A stretch of 64,000 bases of DNA from Paenibacillus sp. AN1007 (GCF_040702995.1 NZ_CP159992.1:3001501-3065500), one strand, 5' to 3'. Positions 9,547 through 18,336 are shown, counted from the first letter of the stretch. The notes: generated by a model from the sequence alone, not told the origin. Translations and numbers: made by a program.

Positions 9547-10291
9547 GTCCGGAGCCTCCCATCAGGGATAATACATTAATAATTTTCTGATAGAAGGCCG
9601 CCCGATTATCACCGTAATGAATTTCGTTATATAACTGACCATCCTTAATGAAGACCACTCGGCTGCAGAAACTGGCTGCCACAGCATCATGGGTTACGAG
9701 CAGCATCGTCGCTTGATCCTCTCGATTGCGCTTTTCGAGAATCTCCATCACATCCTTGGCTGCCTTGGAATCCAGATTGCCTGTCGGCTCATCCGCTAGA
9801 ATCAGCTTGGGAGAATGGATCAAAGCCCGGGCAATCGCTGTTCGCTGCGCCTGACCTCCCGAAATTTCATACGTGCGTTTGTTCAGAATACTTTCAATGC
9901 CCAGCTTGCCTGCCAGATCTGCTGCTCGTTCGTTCATCTCTTGAACTGAAACGCCATCCAGAGTCAAAGGCAGCACAATATTTTCCTTTACCGTCAATGT
10001 ATTGAGCAGGTTGAACGATTGAAAGACAAAGCCCAGCTCTCTGCGACGGAACAAAGCCAGCTGATCCGAATCCAGCTCAAACGGGTTCTGACCTGCGATT
10101 TGCAGTTCCCCTGAAGTGGGATGATCAATCGTTGAAATCATGTTCAGCAGCGTTGTTTTGCCGCTGCCGGATGGCCCCATGATACCGACAAATTCTCCTT
10201 TTTGAATACTGAGGTCAATGCCTGATAAGGCTTCATAGGATACAATCCCTTTATAAATTTTGCTGATCTGTTTGACGGAACATATCTCCAT
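9521..10291 (-). CDS. BceA-type ABC transporter ATPase
   Basis: Nucleotide-binding subunit, 256 aa. Walker A is GPSGSGKTT at 39-47, the Q-loop follows at VFQSFNLL, the ABC signature ISGGQ is at 143-147 and Walker B LILADEP at about 163-169, with the D-loop just after (GNLDS). This is the MacB/LolD/BceA subgroup. It begins at an ATG with AAAGGAG upstream and overlaps the permease gene. Its promoter region carries a candidate BceR box at 10418-10431. Confidence 0.95.
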   Translation of the reverse strand: MEICSVKQISKIYKGIVSYEALSGIDLSIQKGEFVGIMGPSGSGKTTLLNMISTIDHPTSGELQIAGQNPFELDSDQLALFRRRELGFVFQSFNLLNTLTVKENIVLPLTLDGVSVQEMNERAADLAGKLGIESILNKRTYEISGGQAQRTAIARALIHSPKLILADEPTGNLDSKAAKDVMEILEKRNREDQATMLLVTHDAVAASFCSRVVFIKDGQLYNEIHYGDNRAAFYQKIINVLSLMGGSGHEFSPVRH

Positions 10292-10417
10292 ACGTACAAC
10301 TCCTTTAACGATTAACGTCTCATTTTAACTACTTCGTATTTATCTTCTAGCTAACCTTCTGACTTCAGTCTACCTGAAACCCCACTCATTCTCCTATGGG
10401 TTAACCTTTCACCAACG

Positions 10418-10431
10418 TGACAATATTGTAA
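10418..10431 (-). promoter_or_regulatory. Candidate BceR-type operator
   Basis: TGACA-ATAT-TGTAA fits the TNACA-N4-TGTAA inverted repeat known for BceR-like regulators exactly. It lies about 127 bases upstream of the ATPase start, in the gap between the kinase gene and the transporter genes, which is where BceR-type boxes are normally found. The match is seen; binding is inferred. Confidence 0.7.
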
Positions 10432-10456
10432 GGTTCCGCACCTCTCAGAAATCACG

Positions 10457-10495
10457 AGAAAAAGACGCCTTCCTCGCATCTAGGCAAAAGGCGTC
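10457..10495 (-). terminator. Terminator after the histidine kinase gene
   Basis: An 8-9 bp stem (GACGCCTT / AAGGCGTC) with a loop of about 14 bases, followed by TTTTT on the minus strand. It lies between the kinase gene end (10568) and the BceR box, so the regulator genes and transporter genes are separate transcription units. Confidence 0.8.
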
Positions 10496-10567
10496 GTGAT
10501 CATTCACATGCAGCTCATATTCAACTCATTTATAATTCTTCAGGATGACATTCATGATTTCTTCCGT

Positions 10568-11551
10568 TCATGTCGGAAATGTGATTCGCACGGTTGTTCC
10601 TTCCCCATACACCGATTCAAGCTCAATCTGATGATTCATACGTGTCAGCACTTCTTTCGCGATGTACAGCCCCATGCCTGTAGATTCCTTAAAATGCCTT
10701 CCGTTCTCCCCGGTGAAAAAAGGTCTGAACACCCGATTGAGGTCCGATTTGGGGATGCCAATCCCATGATCCTGAACTTCCAGTACAATGTTGTACTCCG
10801 CTCTGTAGGCGCGAAGATGCACTTTCTGTTCACTGCCTGCTGCATATTTAATAGCATTGGATAACACTTGTACCAGCACAAATCGAAGCCATTTTGCATC
10901 AGACTGCACCGCCAGCGAAGCATCAATCTGCATCTCGGGATACACATGGTTGCGAATGAAAAATCGTTTCAACTCATGGATCGCTTCTTCACCTACCGCC
11001 CGGAGTTCAACCGGCTCAACGCTGAAGTCCTGCTCGAAGGTATCCAGCCTTGCGACATATAGAACCGTTTCCAATCCCCGGCGCATCTGATCTGCTTCCT
11101 CACGAATACTGCGAAAACGAGCATCATCGTCCTCCTGCTCTTCCACCGTCAGCTCAATGACCGATAACGGTGTTTTCATCTGGTGTACCCACTGGTTCAT
11201 AAACGTAAGATATTCCTGCTGCTTCTGTTCCAGACGGCTCAAATGTGCGTGATACTGCCCATACTGGGAATCCAGCAGTTTCTCCAAGGAGGCTGATAGC
11301 GGCGCTGTTTCATGTAACGCTACCAATTCATTTAGCGAATTCACCGGCTGTGTCATCCGGCTGTAAAAAGCTCGGTGTGACATGTAGCGATACACCAGAT
11401 ACCCGGCATACAGAAACAATCCTAGTCCCACAGCGTACAGGGCCGTCTTCCAATGATCGTATCCATCGTACCAGAAGACCGCTACCACAGTCAGCATCAT
11501 CGCTACCACCCAGCACGTCAAAGCGAGATGTTCTCGGATAAACAGCTTCAT
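10568..11551 (-). CDS. BceS-type intramembrane-sensing histidine kinase
   Basis: Sensor kinase of 327 aa with two closely spaced N-terminal membrane helices (about residues 11-27 and 35-55) and almost no extracellular loop, typical of kinases that read the state of a BceAB transporter. The phosphoacceptor is H123 in NQWVHQMKTPLS; the N box (LSNAIKYAA), G1 (DHGIGIP) and G2 (GMGLYIAKEV) are present. Its start overlaps the end of the response-regulator gene by four bases (ATGA). Confidence 0.94.
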   Translation of the reverse strand: MKLFIREHLALTCWVVAMMLTVVAVFWYDGYDHWKTALYAVGLGLFLYAGYLVYRYMSHRAFYSRMTQPVNSLNELVALHETAPLSASLEKLLDSQYGQYHAHLSRLEQKQQEYLTFMNQWVHQMKTPLSVIELTVEEQEDDDARFRSIREEADQMRRGLETVLYVARLDTFEQDFSVEPVELRAVGEEAIHELKRFFIRNHVYPEMQIDASLAVQSDAKWLRFVLVQVLSNAIKYAAGSEQKVHLRAYRAEYNIVLEVQDHGIGIPKSDLNRVFRPFFTGENGRHFKESTGMGLYIAKEVLTRMNHQIELESVYGEGTTVRITFPT

Positions 11552-12252
11552 AACGATGATGCTGCTTTCCAGTTATTAATCAGCCTGTATCCGGAGCCTC
11601 TCACCGTTTCCAGCGCATCGGTAATACCCAGTTCGGCAAGACGTTTGCGTACCCGAGTAATATTGACGCTAAGTGTATTATCATCCACAAACGAGTCATC
11701 CCAGAGCTTCTCCAGGATCGTTTCCCGACTGACCAGCTTTGGACTGCGGCGCATCAGCGTCTCTAGTAAAATCGTTTCCTTCTTGGTTAGCTGCACTTTC
11801 TGATCGCCGAGTTCAATTTCGAGCCTCTCCAAATACACCACAAGTCCGTTCAGTTCGACCTTACGCTCTTCATCATGGACAGCATAATCTCCATACACCC
11901 GGCGCAGCTGACTGCGAATTTTAGCCATAACAATCTCATGTTCGAACGGCTTGGTAATATAATCATCGGCCCCGTTCTCCAGTGCCATAACCTGATCCAT
12001 CTTGCCGCTCCTTGCAGAAATAAACAAAATGGGACATGTCGATATCGTGCGGATCTGTCTGCACCAGTAAAACCCGTCATAGCTCGGTAAGTTGATATCC
12101 AGTAAAACGACATGAGGCTGGATCTGCTTGAATTGTTCCGCCACCTGCTCAAAGTCCTCAACTAATACAGCTCGGTCACCGTAACGTTCAATATGTGATT
12201 TTAGTAGTCCCGCGATCTTGGGATCATCCTCGATAATCATAATGGTATACAT
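11548..12252 (-). CDS. BceR-type response regulator (OmpR family)
   Basis: Two-domain regulator of 234 aa. The receiver domain has D9/D10, phosphoacceptor D52 in VLLDINLPS, S79 and K101 (ITKPF). The C-terminal winged helix shows KKETILLETLMRRSP and DDNTLSVNITRVRKRLAELG. It should activate the downstream transporter genes through the 10418-10431 box. An ATG start is preceded by GAGGAGAG. An inverted repeat at 12272-12322 lies directly upstream. Confidence 0.95.
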   Translation of the reverse strand: MYTIMIIEDDPKIAGLLKSHIERYGDRAVLVEDFEQVAEQFKQIQPHVVLLDINLPSYDGFYWCRQIRTISTCPILFISARSGKMDQVMALENGADDYITKPFEHEIVMAKIRSQLRRVYGDYAVHDEERKVELNGLVVYLERLEIELGDQKVQLTKKETILLETLMRRSPKLVSRETILEKLWDDSFVDDNTLSVNITRVRKRLAELGITDALETVRGSGYRLINNWKAASSL

Positions 12253-12271
12253 GAAAAACTCTCTCCTCTAA

Positions 12272-12322
12272 CCTGTTATGATAGCACATTCCCCTCTACT
12301 CATAGCCAAATCATAACACAGG
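12272..12322. repeat. Inverted repeat between nagZ-like gene and response regulator
   Basis: CCTGTTATGAT at 12272-12282 is answered by ATCATAACACAGG at 12310-12322, with a 27-base spacer and one bulged pair. It fills the gap between the NagZ stop and the response-regulator start, ending about 20 bases before the ATG. No T run follows on either strand, so an operator or leader hairpin is as likely as a terminator. Confidence 0.5.
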
Positions 12323-12327
12323 ATAGA

Positions 12328-13677
12328 TCAGCGGGCATCGACCTGCTTGCGCCAGCTTCGAATATCTGCGTTTAACTGTTTCACATCTCCGGCGGCCTGT
12401 TGATCGTCCGATAACTTGTAATGCTGCTTCAATGCCAAAATACGATATACACTCTGATCAATACGGGATTCCTTAATTTCGCCTGACTTCACGGCACTGA
12501 TTAATGTGTCGAAAATCGTTCTGGCACTTTCATAACTGTGAGCCACCAGCAAAATATCACTTCCCGCTTGAACGGTTGCAACTGCAGCCTTGTTCAATGG
12601 GTAGTTTTTGGAGATCGCTCCCATGCTTAAGTCGTCTGTGATCACTACACCATCATACTTAAGCTTTTCGCGCAGATGATCCCCAATAATTATTTTAGAT
12701 AAGGAAGCCGGATATTCCGAATCCAGCTTGGGAAATAAAATATGGGCAACCATTACCGCCTCGGCATTCTCTTTCACCGCCGCCTGAAATGGAATCCACT
12801 CCAGTTCCGCAAGCTGCTTTTCCGATTTATTCACCACGGGCAGGTCCAGATGGGAGTCTACTGAAGTATCACCGTGACCAGGGAAATGTTTCACTACCGG
12901 GATAACGCCTTCACTACGCAGGCCCTTCATCTCGGCAATCCCCATACGTGTAACAAGGTCAGCCGTAGTGCCGAAGGATCGATCCCCGATGACTGGATTC
13001 TTCGGATTACTGTTAATATCCAGTACAGGAGCAAAATCAACATTAAAACCCGCAAGTTTGATCTGTCTCGCCAGCAGTGTGCCCATCTCCTCAGCAAGTG
13101 CTGTATCATTCGTTTTGCCTACTTTTCGATTAGATGGAATGGACTCGACCGTGTCTGGCATTCGGCTTACCTTGCCGCCCTCTTGATCGACACTCATCAG
13201 GATGGGAACCGGATTATGCCCATTCGTCTGTTTGATCGATTGTACAAAAGCAGCCGTTCCCTGAAGCGTTGTTACGTTGCTCGCGTAGAAAATAATGCCG
13301 CCAATCTTCTGGTCAGCAATCATTTGTTTCGCCTGCTCATCCAGCGCCGTTCCCTGCACACCAGCAAGAATCATCTGACCCACTTTTTCTTCCAGCGTTA
13401 GCTGCTGCAGCTTCTTCTTTACCGGGTCTGTTTCGTCCTGGCTTGCTTCCTGCTGAGCTTCTTCTTCCCCCTCATCCTCAGAGGGAGCCGTATTCTCATC
13501 ACGATTCTCTGAGGCTGTATTCGGACTCGTGTTAGACCCGTTACTAGAGCCTGCTTCAGGTACTGGTTTCGAGGCCTGTCCACATGCCGCCAATACGAGA
13601 ATGACCGCTGTAAGCAGCACCAGCACCGGTAATAATTTGCTCTGTCGTTTAAAGCGTACATTTCTATATCCGTTCAA
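12328..13677 (-). CDS. nagZ: Beta-N-acetylhexosaminidase, GH3 (NagZ), lipoprotein
   Basis: Glycoside hydrolase family 3 enzyme that removes N-acetylglucosamine from muropeptides during cell-wall recycling (449 aa, B. subtilis NagZ/YbbD type). The N terminus is a lipoprotein signal ending in a VLAAC lipobox (C32), followed by an acidic Ser/Asn/Glu-rich linker to about residue 80. The GH3 signature KHFPGHGDTSVDSHLDLP is intact, including the H/D pair used by NagZ enzymes as general acid/base. The start is a TTG at 13677 behind GAGGAGG. No C-terminal extension domain is visible. Confidence 0.93.
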   Translation of the reverse strand: MNGYRNVRFKRQSKLLPVLVLLTAVILVLAACGQASKPVPEAGSSNGSNTSPNTASENRDENTAPSEDEGEEEAQQEASQDETDPVKKKLQQLTLEEKVGQMILAGVQGTALDEQAKQMIADQKIGGIIFYASNVTTLQGTAAFVQSIKQTNGHNPVPILMSVDQEGGKVSRMPDTVESIPSNRKVGKTNDTALAEEMGTLLARQIKLAGFNVDFAPVLDINSNPKNPVIGDRSFGTTADLVTRMGIAEMKGLRSEGVIPVVKHFPGHGDTSVDSHLDLPVVNKSEKQLAELEWIPFQAAVKENAEAVMVAHILFPKLDSEYPASLSKIIIGDHLREKLKYDGVVITDDLSMGAISKNYPLNKAAVATVQAGSDILLVAHSYESARTIFDTLISAVKSGEIKESRIDQSVYRILALKQHYKLSDDQQAAGDVKQLNADIRSWRKQVDAR

Positions 13678-13902
13678 AGGATATTCCGCCTCCTCATCTA
13701 TTGTGCATTATAGCGATTTTTCAGTTTTCCGTTTGTTTGGCCTAACCTTACCATAAGGTTAGTGATTTTCAAAATAAGTCTCAGGATCCAAACTTTTTCT
13801 GTCACTTCGTATTGAGGTGTGGTAGATATATTCGTTTTAACGTGAGCGAGTGCAGCTGTAGCACAATATCAAAATGATGCGCGGCATGGAAGTTTATTAT
13901 TG

Positions 13903-13922
13903 TGAATTTTTCATATGTTGAA
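13903..13922 (+). repeat. 20-bp direct repeat, copy 1
   Basis: TGAATTTTTCATATGTTGAA is repeated without mismatch at 14158-14177, 255 bases away. The left part is itself palindromic (TGAA...TTCA). Confidence 0.8.
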
Positions 13923-13979
13923 ATAATCATCTATAGGTAGAATCAGCAGCAGTTACGCAAGTTACAAATTTAAAAATCA

Positions 13980-14006
13980 ATTAAAAAAGCCGCCTTGCGG
14001 CGGCTT
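13980..14006 (-). terminator. GC-rich hairpin with T run
   Basis: AAGCCGCC-TTGC-GGCGGCTT forms a perfect 8-bp stem; on the minus strand it is followed by TTTTTT. It is a good terminator and probably served the Old Yellow Enzyme gene before the foldback element at 14184-14342 moved in between. Confidence 0.75.
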
Positions 14007-14157
14007 CATTGTGACATCTTACAAATGACTTTATTTACCATTTCAATAACTTTTATTAAGGTTTTGATACGTTTGTTTTGTGATTTTTATACGTTTGCTT
14101 TAAAATTTTCGTTGTGGCTGGTTATGGATTAAAGTAATCTTTTTGAATTTTCTTTTA

Positions 14158-14177
14158 TGAATTTTTCATATGTTGAA
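14158..14177 (+). repeat. 20-bp direct repeat, copy 2
   Basis: Exact copy of 13903-13922. It ends five bases before the TA that flanks the foldback element. Confidence 0.8.
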
Positions 14178-14183
14178 TTTTTA

Positions 14184-14342
14184 GGGTGTGTCTGAAAACG
14201 CTGAGGAAGCCAATTTTGCCGAATTTTCGTTCCCAGCCAGGAAGTTTACTGCAGGCGTGCCGGGGCACGTCAAGGGAAACTGACGCCGCAGGGGGCGAAA
14301 AGGGGGTAAAAGATGCACTTCAGCGGGCTTCAAGACACGCCC
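14184..14342. mobile_element. 159-bp foldback element (MITE-like) flanked by TA
   Basis: The ends GGGTGTGTCT and (reverse complement) GGGCGTGTCT form terminal inverted repeats. The two halves stay imperfectly complementary inward (CGCTGA, TTTTCG, AGTTT, CGTGCC all recur inverted), so the whole unit folds into one long hairpin. A TA dinucleotide stands on each side (14182-14183 and 14343-14344), as left by Tc1/mariner/IS630-type transposition. It has no coding capacity. Its last base plus the right TA make the TAG stop codon of the neighbouring oxidoreductase. Non-autonomous status and transposase family are inferred. Confidence 0.7.
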
Positions 14343-15445
14343 TAGTATAATTTCGATAACACTTCATTGGAGAACGGAATGATATCCGAGGTCCGCCCCT
14401 CCTGAACCTTGAGCGGCCATTCGGGATCACTAAGGAGTACACGTCCAAGCGCAATCAGATCAAATTCCCCACGCTCCAGCTTCTCATTCAACAAATCGAG
14501 ATGTGCATCACCTGTTCCCTTGTTTTCAGCCGATCGCTCCACAAACTCCGACTCAAGGCCTACGGAGCCAACTGAAATAGCTGGTTTACCGGTGATTTTC
14601 CGGGTCCAGCCAGCAAGGTTAAGATCAGATCCTTCGAATTCCGGAAGCCAGAATCGGCGTGTGGAACAGTGGAATATGTCTACACCAGCAGCACTGAGCG
14701 GCTGCAGGAACTGTTTCAGCTCCTCTGGCGATTCGGCTAACTTAGCCTCGTAACTTCCCATTTTCCATTGTGAGAAACGAAGAATAATCGGGAAATCGGG
14801 TCCTACAGCAGCTCGGCAGGCTTCAATGACATCCACTGCAAACTGTGTTCGGCGTACCAGATCACCGCCATATTTGTCAGACCTGCGATTCGTCTGTGCC
14901 CAGAAAAATTGGTCAATCAAATATCCGTGAGCACCGTGAAGCTCAATGCCGTCAAATCCAATTCGTTTGGCATCAGCCGCCGCATGGGCGTACGCTTGTA
15001 TTAGCTCTTGAATCTCCGCTTCAGTTAACGGTTCATATGCCGCTTCACCAGCCATGCTGATTCCGGATGGACTTACCGGCTGAGCATCTGCATTAGGCAG
15101 GTCTCCTGAGCGCCGCGCGGTGCCGACATGCCAGAGCTGAGGCATAATTTTTCCGCCTGCATCGTGGACAGCCTTGACAACTTCACTCCACCCCTGCAGT
15201 GCCTGCTCTCCATAGAAAAGCGGAATGCTCTCGCCACTTACCGAGGACGGATGGTTTATGCCCGTGCCTTCCGTAATAATAAGTCCCACGCCGCCAGCCG
15301 CTCTCCGGCGGTAATATTCAGCCACATCGGGCCCGGGTACACCGTTCGGTGAGAATCCACGTGTCATCGGTGCCATAACAATTCGGTTCGGCAAGGTAAG
15401 CTTGTCGGAAGTGAACGGTTCGAATAAAGATAAAGGTATGTTCAT
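14342..15445 (-). CDS. NADH:flavin oxidoreductase, Old Yellow Enzyme family
   Basis: FMN-dependent ene-reductase-like enzyme with a TIM barrel, 367 aa. Seen are the N-terminal LPNRIVMAPMTRG, QLWHVG at 103-108, and the signature ELHGAHGYLIDQF with H170 and H173, the pair that binds the carbonyl of the substrate. Substrates of the family are alpha,beta-unsaturated carbonyls and similar electrophiles; the natural one is unknown. The protein ends in SKLY followed by TAG, a stop shared with the end of the adjacent foldback element. The start has AAAGGAG upstream. Confidence 0.93.
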   Translation of the reverse strand: MNIPLSLFEPFTSDKLTLPNRIVMAPMTRGFSPNGVPGPDVAEYYRRRAAGGVGLIITEGTGINHPSSVSGESIPLFYGEQALQGWSEVVKAVHDAGGKIMPQLWHVGTARRSGDLPNADAQPVSPSGISMAGEAAYEPLTEAEIQELIQAYAHAAADAKRIGFDGIELHGAHGYLIDQFFWAQTNRRSDKYGGDLVRRTQFAVDVIEACRAAVGPDFPIILRFSQWKMGSYEAKLAESPEELKQFLQPLSAAGVDIFHCSTRRFWLPEFEGSDLNLAGWTRKITGKPAISVGSVGLESEFVERSAENKGTGDAHLDLLNEKLERGEFDLIALGRVLLSDPEWPLKVQEGRTSDIIPFSNEVLSKLY

Positions 15446-15765
15446 GATTTAGTCTCCTTTGCATTGGAAAGTAGATATTTCGCACTTACCTTGAGATGCA
15501 GCATGCTGTAATGAATCCGGCAAATCTCGGCCGCCTAGGACTGTCATGAGTCGTTTCTTTATCCATTTTATAGATTATTATTTTTATTTTCAAACAAATT
15601 TCTCACATGAACTTAGGCAAAAAAAAGAACAGCCTTGTAAAAGCCGCTGTCCATTGACCTCGATACTGCAAACTGCTCTGCATTTTATGCATATCGTCTG
15701 CATCTCTCCTGGTCACCAACAATGTGGATGCAGCATATAATATAATCCATAATCTTCCTGAATAT
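15446..15765. other. Intergenic region between two minus-strand genes
   Basis: About 320 bases. The left part carries the promoter of the Old Yellow Enzyme gene; the middle holds a weak terminator (15617-15650). Nothing else was recognised. Confidence 0.5.
15617..15650 (-). terminator. Probable terminator of the propeller-like protein gene
   Basis: ACAGC / GCTGT arms around a loop of about 12 bases, followed on the minus strand by a run of T residues. The stem is short, so confidence is moderate. Confidence 0.5.
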
Positions 15766-17079
15766 TTAATTTGATTTTGCGGGAATATCATACCGATTGA
15801 CCCGCAGCAGCTTTCCAGAAGAAGCAGAACCTACATCGGGGTCCGTTCCCAGACCAAAGTAAAAATCACCATCATGCTCTTCAAATGATTTGGCGTAGGT
15901 ATCCTGTGTAAAACGTAAGATTTCATCCCATGCTGTTAGATCGCTTGTTTGATAAACCCGGTTCACATACACATTCGCCTGCTTCCGTGTATACGTCAGC
16001 ACATACACCTTGTCGCTGCGCACGAGAAGATCCGTCGGCAGTGCATTGGCATCTGGCAGATTGACCCTTCTTGCCTGATTGATATCTGTCATCACATTTA
16101 ATGATTTGGGCAGCAGCTGGCTGTCATTAAAGACACCACCCGCAATATACACCAGCTTATTATTGAAATTAATATTTTTGCCGATTTTATTGTACGGCAC
16201 CGTACCTTGCTGATACGTCAACCCAGGGAGCATTTTACTGCCATAGATGACCACGTCTCTTTTTTCCAAGCGTTCATTAATCTCCAGAATATTCGTCTTG
16301 TCATTCCACAGTTTATTGGCAGGATACATCATGGCAGAAGCATACAATTTGCCTTGGATTTCAAAAAGCGTGTACGCTCTGAACCCAAATGTGTTGATCG
16401 TGGCAAAATGCTGCCAGCTCTCCCCTTCATTATGCGAGATTAGAACGGTTGGTTTCGTTTCCGTACCAAGTGCGGCAAACATTTTCCCTTTATAATATGC
16501 GAGATCATAGACGTGCACTCCTTTAGGCAGGTTGCGATACTTGGTCCACACTTCCCCATCCAGCCGGTAAAAGTTTCCCCAGTCCCAGCTCTCGCCATCG
16601 GAGTCATGGCCGGGAATATAGAGCTTTCCATTCATTACTTTAAAGAGATCAATCTGTTCTTCATCCACATACTTTCTCGTTGAAGGTACTATACTCGGGT
16701 TACTGTTAGTCACCGCCTGTGTCTCAAACTGGGCATTCGCAGTATCAAAATAGATGACAGGAATTGGCCCTGCGTTTTGTGCGGGTCCTACATTACTGCT
16801 GTTCCCATGACCCAGATAGATTTTACCGTTGTAGAGCTGCATGTCCCAGACGTTGTTGGCGTAAGGCGATTTCTTAAAAGGTTTTCCGAGCAGCTCCAGT
16901 CTATGGGTTACATCCACCGATTGGAACGGGGCGTTAGACACCTGGACAGTCCCTCGATCCGCTGTCTCAGGTCTTGCTGCCGGTGTGTTCGTTTTAGGCT
17001 TCGAGTTCCCCGTAAACATCCAGCCAGCACCAGCGACAAGAGCCAGTAAGATCGCTGTCCATGTAACTTTCCTTTGCAT
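15766..17079 (-). CDS. Membrane-anchored extracytoplasmic protein, propeller-like
   Basis: 437 aa with an N-terminal signal or anchor (TWTAILLALVAGAGWMF) and a soluble body. The body contains repeated blade-like motifs such as LYNGKIYLGHG, VMNGKLYIPGHD, YYKGKMFAALG, IQGKLYASAM and NNKLVYIAGG, plus an Asp-box-like HNEGESW. This suggests a beta-propeller. No enzymatic residues could be assigned. A longer reading from 17100 exists, but AAAGGAGGATG lies inside it, so the ATG at 17079 is the likely start. Function unknown; a surface carbohydrate-binding or sensing role is a guess. Confidence 0.75.
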   Translation of the reverse strand: MQRKVTWTAILLALVAGAGWMFTGNSKPKTNTPAARPETADRGTVQVSNAPFQSVDVTHRLELLGKPFKKSPYANNVWDMQLYNGKIYLGHGNSSNVGPAQNAGPIPVIYFDTANAQFETQAVTNSNPSIVPSTRKYVDEEQIDLFKVMNGKLYIPGHDSDGESWDWGNFYRLDGEVWTKYRNLPKGVHVYDLAYYKGKMFAALGTETKPTVLISHNEGESWQHFATINTFGFRAYTLFEIQGKLYASAMMYPANKLWNDKTNILEINERLEKRDVVIYGSKMLPGLTYQQGTVPYNKIGKNINFNNKLVYIAGGVFNDSQLLPKSLNVMTDINQARRVNLPDANALPTDLLVRSDKVYVLTYTRKQANVYVNRVYQTSDLTAWDEILRFTQDTYAKSFEEHDGDFYFGLGTDPDVGSASSGKLLRVNRYDIPAKSN

Positions 17080-17194
17080 GTCCACATCCTCCTTTAACAT
17101 GTTAGCCTGAAATCATTTGAAAACGATACAAATTGTATCTTTTTATAGTATGTAAAAGGTGCTTACACTGCAACAAATTTCGCCCTTTTTAAGC

Positions 17195-17236
17195 AAAAAA
17201 AAGTAGACTCTCACATCCGAAGATATGATGTCTACT
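17195..17236 (-). terminator. Terminator of butanediol dehydrogenase gene
   Basis: AGTAGAC / GTCTACT arms with an inner ATC-TTCG-GAT stem-loop, followed on the minus strand by eight T residues; 15 bases after the stop codon at 17251. Confidence 0.88.
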
Positions 17237-17250
17237 ATAATAATGAAGAT

Positions 17251-18300
17251 CTACTCTGCTTTAACCAGGATTTTCACCTGATTTTTCTCTTTCAACAGCG
17301 CTTCGAATCCATGTTCTACGACCTCATCCAGCACAATTCGTTTGGTCACCAGCTTGTCCGCAGGGAAAAATCCTTTTTCCATCAACCGAATGACAGCCGG
17401 GAACACATCACGATAACCGATGATACCATTCACAGTACGTTCTTTCATTACGATCGAGTTCGGCTGAATCGGAGCTTCCTGTTCGAAAATACTTACAATC
17501 ATCAGCTCGCCGCCGATGCATGTTGAGTCAATAGCCTGCTGCAGCACACGTGGAACTCCGGTTACTTCATAAGCCACATTCACACCGCCATGGGTACGCT
17601 TGTGAATCTCCTCAACCACATTACATTCGGTTGGGTCAATCACAACTGCACCCAGCTCTTCTGCTTTAGCTTTGCGTTCCGGTGACAGTTCGACAACATA
17701 AATATCTGAAGCACCGGATGCTTTAAGCGCCTCGATCACCAGCAGTCCAATTGGTCCTGCACCGAATACCGCTGCAGTATCGCCAACGTTCAGCTTGCTT
17801 TGGCGTACTGCGTGAAGGGCTACTGCAGAAGGTTCAACGAGAGCACCCTGCTCGTAAGAAATTGAATCCGAAATCGCATGAACCATGTTCTCATCGGCTG
17901 TCACGTACTCGGAGAAACCGCCTCCGCCTCCGGCCAGACCCAAAAATCCCATCTTGTCACAGAGATTGTATCTGCCCTGTTTACAAGCCTCACAATGACC
18001 ACATGCATAAATTGGCTCCACAACTACACGGTCCCCCGCTTGAAAACGACTTACCCCTTCACCCACTTCAACAATTTGCCCGGAGAATTCATGCCCCATC
18101 ACAATCGGTGCTTTCTCCCCTGTTAGCGGATGCGGATCTTGAGCAGGGATAAAAATAGGTCCAGCTGTATATTCGTGCAGATCGCTGCCGCAGATGCCGC
18201 ACCATTCCACTTTTATTTTCACCTTGCCCTGTTCAGGTTGAGGTTCAGTAATATGTTCCAGACGAAGATCTTTAACACCATGCCAACGCAATGCTTTCAT
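17251..18300 (-). CDS. bdhA: (R,R)-2,3-butanediol dehydrogenase, zinc-dependent
   Basis: Medium-chain alcohol dehydrogenase (349 aa) that interconverts acetoin and 2,3-butanediol with NAD(H). Catalytic zinc ligands are C37 (CGICGSD), H70 and E71 (GHE); the structural zinc site is C100, C103, C106 and C114. The nucleotide-binding motif is GAGPIG. The insert HEYTAGPIFIP is typical of BdhA/YdjL. ATG 18300 (MKALRWHGVKDLRLE) is preferred to the ATG nine bases upstream because of spacing to GGGAG. It faces a LacI regulator; its promoter carries a perfect LacI-type operator and an upstream palindrome. Confidence 0.93.
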   Translation of the reverse strand: MKALRWHGVKDLRLEHITEPQPEQGKVKIKVEWCGICGSDLHEYTAGPIFIPAQDPHPLTGEKAPIVMGHEFSGQIVEVGEGVSRFQAGDRVVVEPIYACGHCEACKQGRYNLCDKMGFLGLAGGGGGFSEYVTADENMVHAISDSISYEQGALVEPSAVALHAVRQSKLNVGDTAAVFGAGPIGLLVIEALKASGASDIYVVELSPERKAKAEELGAVVIDPTECNVVEEIHKRTHGGVNVAYEVTGVPRVLQQAIDSTCIGGELMIVSIFEQEAPIQPNSIVMKERTVNGIIGYRDVFPAVIRLMEKGFFPADKLVTKRIVLDEVVEHGFEALLKEKNQVKILVKAE

Positions 18301-18336
18301 TTCATTCATCTCCCAAATGATTATTACGTGTATATT

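Larger units (their letters stand above)
13678..14183. other. AT-rich intergenic region with a direct repeat and hairpin
   Basis: No gene is seen. It holds the promoter of the NagZ gene near 13680-13760, a 20-bp exact direct repeat (13903-13922 and 14158-14177), a GC-rich hairpin at 13980-14006, and short repeats TACGTTTG at about 14070 and 14090. It is bounded on the right by the foldback element at 14184. Confidence 0.6.
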
